DNA from: Cellvibrionales bacterium UBA2618
GTDB taxonomy: Bacteria > Pseudomonadota > Gammaproteobacteria > Pseudomonadales > Porticoccaceae
Assembly (NCBI GenBank): GCA_002339165.1
Contig: DDJS01000034.1
Location: 589-11,617, forward strand
Length of the DNA: 11,029 nucleotides
Direction of reading: 5' to 3'
A program made the translations under genes and the position numbers. The notes beneath the pieces are model-generated. The model saw only the letters and a program-made list of their open reading frames with translations, made no database searches and was not told the DNA's origin. Shown piece by piece: positions 1 through 5,437 of this stretch. The stretch's first letter is position 1. The number at the start of each line of letters is the position of its first letter.

Positions 1-180
1 GCGGTTATGACCAAGCTGGTGATCGACCGCGCGCGCTTTAGTGACTGGCATTACCGCCGAGATCCCACCCATATCAGTTTTTTTTGTCGCTATACGTGGG
101 ATTGTATTGCTCGCCAGTGGGCTACCACAGCAACGTACATTGGCTCCGATGTCATCTTGATTCGCAAGGGCAATAATTGA
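1..180 (+). CDS. C-terminal end of a probable class I SAM-dependent methyltransferase (partial)
   Basis: Frame 1 is open from the first base to the TGA at 178-180 and gives the last 59 residues of a protein whose start lies outside the window. The fragment contains W-H-Y-R-R-D-P-T-H-I-S-F-F followed by a T-W-D-x-I-A-x-x-W segment and a final I-L-I-R-K. From memory, the pattern W-x-Y-x-x-D-P-T-H-V-x-F-Y-s-x-x-T-F-x-W-I-A is typical of the C-terminal part of small class I methyltransferases of the Methyltransf_23 type in Gammaproteobacteria. The SAM-binding part is not visible, so the substrate cannot be named. A 198-bp spacer separates it from fadB, so an operon with fadB is unlikely. No good intrinsic terminator follows; there is only a GC-rich stem (216-221 with 233-238) without a T-run. 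The reading frame is secure and the family call is moderate. Confidence 0.6.
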   Translation, partial: AVMTKLVIDRARFSDWHYRRDPTHISFFCRYTWDCIARQWATTATYIGSDVILIRKGNN

Positions 181-310
181 AATTGTTGTCGCATCAACCT
201 CCGACCGGGCGCGCGGCGCAGTGCGTCTAAATCTGCGCTCTGCCGCCTCAGAACCGGTGGTTCACATGTTTTTGCATGATTCGGTTGTCTAGCCTCTCTG
301 ACGATGCAAC

Positions 311-316
311 TATGAT
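311..316 (+). promoter_or_regulatory. Candidate -10 box of the fadB promoter
   Basis: TATGAT differs from the sigma-70 -10 consensus at one base and lies 62 bp before the fadB ATG. No good -35 box stands at 16-18 bp; the nearest TTG-like element (TTGTCT, 285-290) is 20 bp away. Transcription from here would start near 323 and place the palindrome at 339-356 in the leader. This is a guess from sequence pattern only. Confidence 0.3.
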
Positions 317-338
317 CAAATGAAAGGTCGATTAAAAC

Positions 339-356
339 GCCGACTGAACAGTCGGC
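339..356. promoter_or_regulatory. Perfect 18-bp palindrome before fadB, candidate repressor operator
   Basis: GCCGACTG-AA-CAGTCGGC is a perfect inverted repeat with 8-bp arms and a two-base centre. It ends 12 bp before the fadB ribosome binding site (AAGGAA, 368-373). The short centre makes it a poor RNA hairpin, while the size and symmetry fit a dimeric helix-turn-helix repressor such as a TetR-family protein, a class that often controls beta-oxidation genes. It does not match the E. coli FadR or Pseudomonas PsrA sites as I remember them, so the binding protein is unknown. Confidence 0.5.
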
Positions 357-378
357 AAATCTCTAACAAGGAAACATT

Positions 379-2538
379 ATGTACAAAGGAAACACTCTAA
401 CTCTGGTATCACTCGACAATGGCTTGGTCGAACTGTGTTTTAACAATCATAGCGAGTCGGTGAACAAACTCGATTTGGCGACAACCAAGGAGTTTGCGGA
501 GGCAATCGAAACGCTATCAAAACAGACCGGAATTCGTGGGCTTTTGGTAAGTAGTGCCAAATCGGTTTTTATCGTGGGTGCCGATATTGGCGAATTTAGC
601 GAGATGTTTAAACTCTCAGAAGAAACCTTTGTGCATCGCGTAGGCAAGGTTACCGATCCGCTTAATCAACTCGAGGAACTGCCTTTCCCCACGCTAGTGG
701 CGATCAATGGATACGCCCTTGGGGGCGGCCTCGAGGTCTGTTTGGCGTGTGATTATCGAATTATAGCCGCGTCGGCGGCCATTGGCCTTCCAGAAACTAC
801 CCTTGGAATTATTCCCGGCTGGGGTGGCACCGTCCGCTTACCGAGGCTTTGCGGCGTTTCAATCGCGCTGCAGTGGACCACCAGTGGTGCACCTCAAAGC
901 GCGGATAAAGCCGTTGCCGCAGGCGCGGTACACGAGGTTGTCGAAGCAGATGAACTGCGTGAAGTTGCGCTGCATCGATTAGCCGAACTCGCCAACGGCG
1001 ATCGTGAATACCGTAGTCAACGTCTATTGAAAATGGTCGGCGTCAGCGAGACCGAGGCTGATATTGCCGACCTAGCGCAGCAGTATCGTACCAAGCTTGA
1101 AGGTGGTAAGGGCCAGCATTATCCGGCGCCGTTATTGTTGGTAGACTTACTCGAGCGCGCTGCTCGGTTGGATCGAGACGCTGCGCAAGTATTGGAAACC
1201 GACAGTTTTTATCACATATCGAGAACGCCGCAAGCGCGTGCTCTGGTGGGGGTCTTTTTGAATGATCAATACCTAACCAAGGTGGCAAAGACACGGGTTA
1301 AGGTATTTCGCGACGATGCCACCGTGATTGAGCGCAATGGCGTGATTGGCGCGGGTATTATGGGTGGCGGCATTGCCTACCAAAATGCGATTCGAGGTTA
1401 TTCGGTATTGATGAAGGATATCAATCAAGAGGCTTTAGATCTAGGTATGTCAGAAGCCTGTAAATTGCTTGCGAAAGGTGTCGACAGGGGTAAATTGACG
1501 CCGATTAATTCGTTGAATACGCTCGCCAAAATAACTCCTACGCTGACCTATAGTGGGCTTGAAACCTGCCAGGTTATCGTCGAGGCAGTGGTCGAAAACC
1601 CAGCGGTCAAAAAAGCCGTATTAGCCGACATAGAATCCGCTGCCGATGAGGGCGCGATTCTGACCTCAAATACTTCGACTATCTCCATTGATTTATTGGC
1701 TGAGGGGTTACAGCGGCCGGAAAATTTTTGTGGTATGCACTTTTTTAATCCTGTCAATGCGATGCCATTAGTGGAGATTATTCGCTCCGAAAGTAGTTCA
1801 GAAAAAGCCGTTGCAACGCTTTGTAACTATGCCCTAGGCCTAGGTAAAAAGCCCGTGGTGGTCAACGATTGCCCTGGCTTTTTAGTCAATCGTACGCTCT
1901 TTGCTATGCTCTTCGGTTTTGAAATTTTACTCCGCGAAGGCGCAGACTATCAGCAAATTGATGCCGTTATGGAAAGCTGGGGTTGGCCAATGGGCCCGGC
2001 CTATCTGATCGATGTCATCGGCATAGACACTTTGAATCATTGCTATTCGAGTATGGTCGCGGGCTTGCCAGAGCGCTTTAGCCAAGGCGGTAAAACGCTC
2101 GCTAGCGAGGCGATTTATGCAGCCGGTAGACTGGGACAGAAAAATGCCCTTGGCTATTATAAGTACGCATTGAATCAGCGAGGCAAGCCAGAAAAACACG
2201 CTGATGAAGAGGCAACAGCCATCGTCGCCTCCGTAGCGGCACCTAGAAAAGTCTTCAGCGAGTCAGAGATTATCGAGCGAATCATGCTGCCAATGGCAAT
2301 GGAAATGTCCCGCTGCCTAGATGAAGGCGTTGTCGCTTCGCCCGCAGAGGCGGATATGGCGTTGATCTACGGTGTCGGTTTCCCGCGCTTTAGAGGTGGA
2401 ATTTGCCGTTGGATGGATGAACTTGGCTTGGCTGACATATGCGCCTTAGGTGACCGGTATGCATCGATCAGCACGCTCTACCAACCAACCGATGAACTGC
2501 GCGCGCGTGCCGCTAAAGCCGAATGCTGGTATAGCTAA
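379..2538 (+). CDS. fadB: Fatty-acid oxidation complex subunit alpha FadB (enoyl-CoA hydratase / 3-hydroxyacyl-CoA dehydrogenase)
   Basis: FadB is the large subunit of the cytoplasmic trifunctional beta-oxidation complex. It hydrates 2-enoyl-CoA, oxidises the resulting 3-hydroxyacyl-CoA with NAD, and normally passes the product to the thiolase FadA. The 719 residues match the usual length (about 715-730). The N-terminal crotonase domain (about 1-190) has the oxyanion stretch A-L-G-G-G-L-E and both catalytic glutamates, Glu119 and Glu139 (G-L-P-E-T), at the same numbers as in E. coli FadB. A linker leads to the NAD-binding Rossmann motif G324-x-G326-x-x-G329, the dehydrogenase S-N-T-S-T stretch at 430-434 and the catalytic His454 in G-M-H-F-F-N-P-V, paired with Glu466. 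Both activities therefore look intact. AAGGAA at 368-373 gives a well-spaced ribosome binding site, and the N-terminus aligns with known FadB. Oddly, fadA does not follow: a terminator begins 10 bp after the stop codon. Confidence 0.95.
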   Translation: MYKGNTLTLVSLDNGLVELCFNNHSESVNKLDLATTKEFAEAIETLSKQTGIRGLLVSSAKSVFIVGADIGEFSEMFKLSEETFVHRVGKVTDPLNQLEELPFPTLVAINGYALGGGLEVCLACDYRIIAASAAIGLPETTLGIIPGWGGTVRLPRLCGVSIALQWTTSGAPQSADKAVAAGAVHEVVEADELREVALHRLAELANGDREYRSQRLLKMVGVSETEADIADLAQQYRTKLEGGKGQHYPAPLLLVDLLERAARLDRDAAQVLETDSFYHISRTPQARALVGVFLNDQYLTKVAKTRVKVFRDDATVIERNGVIGAGIMGGGIAYQNAIRGYSVLMKDINQEALDLGMSEACKLLAKGVDRGKLTPINSLNTLAKITPTLTYSGLETCQVIVEAVVENPAVKKAVLADIESAADEGAILTSNTSTISIDLLAEGLQRPENFCGMHFFNPVNAMPLVEIIRSESSSEKAVATLCNYALGLGKKPVVVNDCPGFLVNRTLFAMLFGFEILLREGADYQQIDAVMESWGWPMGPAYLIDVIGIDTLNHCYSSMVAGLPERFSQGGKTLASEAIYAAGRLGQKNALGYYKYALNQRGKPEKHADEEATAIVASVAAPRKVFSESEIIERIMLPMAMEMSRCLDEGVVASPAEADMALIYGVGFPRFRGGICRWMDELGLADICALGDRYASISTLYQPTDELRARAAKAECWYS

Positions 2539-2547
2539 AGCTGATAC

Positions 2548-2580
2548 AAAAAAGGCGGGCCGCTATGGCCCGCCTTTTTT
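2548..2580. terminator. Bidirectional intrinsic terminator between fadB and aceA
   Basis: Six A (2548-2553), a perfect 8-bp GC stem GGCGGGCC / GGCCCGCC (2554-2561 with 2567-2574), a 5-base loop GCTAT and six T (2575-2580). Read on the plus strand it ends fadB, 10 bp after its stop codon. Read on the minus strand the A-run becomes a T-run and it ends aceA. It explains how the two convergent genes are kept apart. Confidence 0.93.
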
Positions 2581-2594
2581 GACTGTTACCACCC

Positions 2595-2619
2595 GCTGTC
2601 ACCGAATCAGGCTGACAGC
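2595..2619. other. Stem-loop in the aceA 3' untranslated region
   Basis: GCTGTCA (2595-2601) and TGACAGC (2613-2619) form a perfect 7-bp stem. CC/GG can extend it inward with one bulged base. It lies between the aceA stop codon and the shared terminator, so it would be carried in the aceA mRNA. No T-run follows in either direction, so it is not a terminator by itself; a 3' stabilising structure is possible. Confidence 0.5.
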
Positions 2620-2647
2620 CAAGCTAACACGTTTGCAGACAATCGCA

Positions 2648-4243
2648 TCAGAATTGGTTCATGGTGTTGTCCTTACCCGACGCCTTGAGCGCCTGCTCAC
2701 CAGAGAAGTATTCTTTGTGGTCATCACCCATGTTCGAACCGGCCATCGCCTGATGCTTCACGCAATCTATTCCTTGGCGAATTTCATTGCGCTGAACACC
2801 CGCAACATACGCCAGCATGCCCTCGGCGCCAAAGTACCCCTTGGCTAGGTTGTCGGTAGACAATGCCGCAGTGTGGTAGGTTGGCAGCGTAATCAAGTGG
2901 TGGAAGACACCCGCATGCTGCGATGCATCGGCCTGAAAGGTGCGGATTTTTTCGTCGGCAACAACCGCAAGTTCCGTCGCGTCATAACGTTCGTCCATTA
3001 ATGCTGCGCGATCGTAAGCGGACAAGTCTTTGCCGGCTTCGGACCAGGTATCAAAGATTTGTTGACGGAAATTTAACGTCCAGTTGAACGATGGCGAGTT
3101 GTTGTAGACCAACTTCGCGTTGGGTATGACCTTGCGGATTTCATCAACCATGCCACCAATTTGACCTACGTGGGGTTTTTCGGTCTCGATCCATAACAGA
3201 TCGGCACCGTTTTGTAGGCTGGTGATAGAGTCGAGCACGCAGCGCGCTTCGCCAGTGTCCGCTTTAAAGCGGTACAGGCCGTTCGGCAAACGGTTCGGTT
3301 TGACCAACTGACCCTTAATTTTAAATACTGTATCTCCCTCGGCGAGGTCGTCTATCGAATCCACTGGCGTGGTCTCTAAAAACTCATTGTACAGCGCGGC
3401 GAGATCGCCAGGTGCATGGGACACTGGGATTTTTTGCGTCAACCCGGCTCCGAGCGAATCGGTCCGTGCAACGATCACACCATCATCTACGCCGAGTTCC
3501 AAAAAGGCGTAGCGAACCGCGTTGATTTTTGACAAGAAATCTTCGTGAGGTACCGTCACCTTGCCATCTTGGTGGCCACACTGCTTAGCGTCAGACACCT
3601 GATTCTCAAGCTGAATGCAACAGGCACCAGCTTCTATCATCTGCTTCGCCAGCAGATAGGTCGCCTCTTCGTTACCAAACCCGGCATCGATATCTGCAAT
3701 GATTGGCACTACGTGGGTTTCGAAATTATCAATTTTCGATTGAATGTCGTCGACTGCGTTGTGATTGCCAGCCTCTCGAGCGGCGTCCTGTGCGTTAAAC
3801 ATCTCGCCGAGCACGCGCGCATCGGCCTGCCGCAAAAAGGTGTAGAGTTCTTCGATCAACGCTGACACCGACGTTTTTTCGTGCATCGACTGATCTGGAA
3901 GAGGGCCAAACTCAGAGCGCAATGCAGCGACCATCCAGCCAGATAGGTAGAGGTAGCGCTTGTCGGTAGTGCTGTGGTGCTTTTTGATCGCTATCAGCTT
4001 TTGTTGGCCGATAAAGCCATGCCAGCAACCCAACGATTGGGTGTAAGAAGACGCATCATTGTCATAATCCTGCATATCTTTACGCATGATTGTTGCGGTG
4101 TATCGCGCGATGTCCAAGCCATTTTTGAACCGATTTTGAGCTCGCATGCGAGCGGCATATACCGGATTAATAGCACTCCAAGTGCCATTTTGAGCGTTTT
4201 TGAGCTCTTCTACTTGTTTTACATCATTGCTGAATGTAGACAT
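2648..4243 (-). CDS. aceA: Isocitrate lyase, 531-residue gammaproteobacterial subfamily
   Basis: AceA cleaves isocitrate to succinate and glyoxylate, the first step of the glyoxylate shunt, and so spares carbon from the two decarboxylations of the TCA cycle. The 531 residues agree with the long type seen in Pseudomonas aeruginosa rather than the 434-residue E. coli enzyme; the N-terminus (W-S-A-I-N-P-x-Y-A-A-R-M-R) and the C-terminus (D-N-T-M-N-Q-F) match that type as I recall it. Visible active-site features are Asp184/Asp186 in I-I-A-D-I-D-A-G-F-G, the catalytic cysteine loop K220-Q-C222-G-H224, R260-T-D262, and N-S-P-S-F-N-W at 382-388. The loop reads KQCGH instead of the textbook KKCGH, which is normal for this subfamily. 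The start is fixed by a strong GAGGAG ribosome binding site at 4249-4254 on the minus strand. It is divergent from the LysR gene and convergent with fadB. Confidence 0.97.
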   Translation of the reverse strand: MSTFSNDVKQVEELKNAQNGTWSAINPVYAARMRAQNRFKNGLDIARYTATIMRKDMQDYDNDASSYTQSLGCWHGFIGQQKLIAIKKHHSTTDKRYLYLSGWMVAALRSEFGPLPDQSMHEKTSVSALIEELYTFLRQADARVLGEMFNAQDAAREAGNHNAVDDIQSKIDNFETHVVPIIADIDAGFGNEEATYLLAKQMIEAGACCIQLENQVSDAKQCGHQDGKVTVPHEDFLSKINAVRYAFLELGVDDGVIVARTDSLGAGLTQKIPVSHAPGDLAALYNEFLETTPVDSIDDLAEGDTVFKIKGQLVKPNRLPNGLYRFKADTGEARCVLDSITSLQNGADLLWIETEKPHVGQIGGMVDEIRKVIPNAKLVYNNSPSFNWTLNFRQQIFDTWSEAGKDLSAYDRAALMDERYDATELAVVADEKIRTFQADASQHAGVFHHLITLPTYHTAALSTDNLAKGYFGAEGMLAYVAGVQRNEIRQGIDCVKHQAMAGSNMGDDHKEYFSGEQALKASGKDNTMNQF

Positions 4244-4282
4244 TGTTACTCCTCGTAATAGTGCGAATGAACAACACCACAG

Positions 4283-4310
4283 TTGACTGATCTGCCATTT
4301 TAAGTATCAT
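4283..4310 (+). promoter_or_regulatory. Candidate sigma-70 promoter of the LysR gene
   Basis: TTGACT (4283-4288) and TATCAT (4305-4310) each differ from consensus at one base and are 16 bp apart. Transcription would begin near 4317. That is only 13 bp before the first in-frame ATG (4330) and 40 bp before the second (4357), which supports the later start. The -35 box lies inside the aceA leader, so the two divergent transcription units overlap. Confidence 0.55.
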
Positions 4311-4311
4311 A
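4306..4311 (-). promoter_or_regulatory. Candidate -10 box for aceA, overlapping the LysR-gene -10
   Basis: On the minus strand these bases read TATGAT, one mismatch from consensus, giving a start near 4299 and a leader of about 55 nt for aceA. No recognisable -35 box stands 16-18 bp upstream, which is what one expects of a promoter that needs an activator. It overlaps the LysR-gene -10 almost exactly on the other strand. Inference from pattern only. Confidence 0.35.
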
Positions 4312-4356
4312 GGTGGATTAATCTAATTTATGCTTTGTATCTTTGGTATTTTTTTA

Positions 4357-5298
4357 ATGAATATAGCGCGAGTCGATTTAAACCTCTTAGTCTACCTAGA
4401 TGTGCTGCTGCGGGAGTGCAATGTCACGCGCGCGGCCGAGGAATTGGGTATCAGCCAACCGGCGATGTCCAATAGTTTACGGCGTCTTCGAGACCTCTTT
4501 AACGACCCTATTTTGGTGCGTACCAGCGACGGTATGACGCCAACCGATCGCGCCATGGAACTGAAACCTCTGGTGCGAAAAGTTTTGTCTGCGGCGGAAC
4601 AAACGATCTTGCCAAAAACCAAATTTGAGCCAGAACAAAGCAAACGAATCTTTCGCATCATGGCCAGCGATTACACCGAAGTAACGTTACTACCGGTGTT
4701 ATTGGCGGTACTACGAACCGAAGCTCCCAACATTCGGCTTGACATCATGACTCCAAGCGATGTTAGTTTTCACGATGTAGAGCGTGGCAAAGTCGATCTA
4801 GTCATCAACCGCTTTGACAGCTTACCTCAGTCTTTTCATCAAGTGCATCTTTGGGACGACAGTTTTTCCTGCGTGGTCAATGCCGAGAACCCAATCGTGA
4901 AAAACTGGAATTTGCAATCCTACCTGGCCCACAAGCACGTTTGGGTTAGCAAGACCGGCATGGGCGTCGGTGTAGGTATGACCCCAGATGACGTACAGCG
5001 ACTGGGTTGGGTAGACGAAGCGCTCAGCAAGCTCGACGTTAATCGCGAAATAGCGGTTTTCACTCGCCACTATCAGGCGGCGCTGATGCTCGGCGAGCAG
5101 CAGCATTTGATCGTGACTATCCCGACCATGGCGACGCGTAGCATAGCCGACAACGGCAAAGTGGCCATTTTGGAACCGCCCTTTGCAATTCCTCGAATGC
5201 GTCTAAAGATGGTCTGGAGTCCCCTACTGCAGCACGATCCAGGGCATCGCTGGATGCGTCAGACGATCAAGACGGTATCCGAGCAGATACTCCTCTAG
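4357..5298 (+). CDS. LysR-type transcriptional regulator, candidate regulator of the glyoxylate shunt
   Basis: This encodes a cytoplasmic DNA-binding regulator of 313 residues, a normal length for the LysR family. The N-terminal winged helix-turn-helix is clear: V-T-R-A-A-E-E-L at about 23-30, then I-S-Q-P-A-M-S-N-S-L-R-R-L-R and D-P-I-L-V-R to residue 55. A linker helix follows (about 60-85), and the periplasmic-binding-protein-like effector domain starts near residue 97 (R-I-F-R-I-M-A-S-D-Y). An upstream in-frame ATG at 4330 would add nine residues, mostly hydrophobic, that family members do not have, and the predicted transcript starts almost on top of it. I therefore prefer ATG 4357, although neither start has a good ribosome binding site. 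The gene is divergent from aceA and 139 bp upstream of glcB, so control of both shunt genes is the natural inference. The effector is unknown. The characterised shunt regulators I know, IclR in E. coli and RccR in Pseudomonas, are of other families. Confidence 0.9.
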   Translation: MNIARVDLNLLVYLDVLLRECNVTRAAEELGISQPAMSNSLRRLRDLFNDPILVRTSDGMTPTDRAMELKPLVRKVLSAAEQTILPKTKFEPEQSKRIFRIMASDYTEVTLLPVLLAVLRTEAPNIRLDIMTPSDVSFHDVERGKVDLVINRFDSLPQSFHQVHLWDDSFSCVVNAENPIVKNWNLQSYLAHKHVWVSKTGMGVGVGMTPDDVQRLGWVDEALSKLDVNREIAVFTRHYQAALMLGEQQHLIVTIPTMATRSIADNGKVAILEPPFAIPRMRLKMVWSPLLQHDPGHRWMRQTIKTVSEQILL

Positions 5299-5392
5299 GC
5301 TGAGCATAGAAAGTATAAACGCAGGTTTGTATCACCGGCGTGAATAGACGGCATTGCGCCCGCGAGATAGATCCCGATGGTCGGCCGGCTTA

Positions 5393-5419
5393 CCATTTAA
5401 TAAAATAGCCAATCAATTT
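5393..5419 (+). promoter_or_regulatory. Probable glcB promoter / regulator-binding region
   Basis: The AT-rich stretch directly before glcB contains TAAAAT (5401-5406), one mismatch from a -10 box, with no good -35. The stretch begins CCATTT, holds an ATAG, and ends AATCAATTT. A similar order (CCATTT, ATAG, AATCTAATTT) occurs at 4295-4329 between aceA and the LysR gene. The likeness may be a shared regulator site or chance in AT-rich DNA. Confidence 0.3.
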
Positions 5420-5437
5420 GAGTGAGAGAGTAAAAAC

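Noticed and set aside
216..238. GC-rich stem after the methyltransferase gene as a terminator
   Set aside because: The stem is 6 bp with an 11-base loop and no T-run follows.
2450..2848. Plus-strand open frame of 132 codons across the end of fadB and antisense to aceA
   Set aside because: It spans two well-supported genes and the strong terminator, and the protein looks random.
4330..4356. Upstream in-frame ATG for the LysR gene
   Set aside because: It adds nine mostly hydrophobic residues not seen in LysR proteins, and the likely transcription start lies only about 13 bp before it. The possibility is not excluded.
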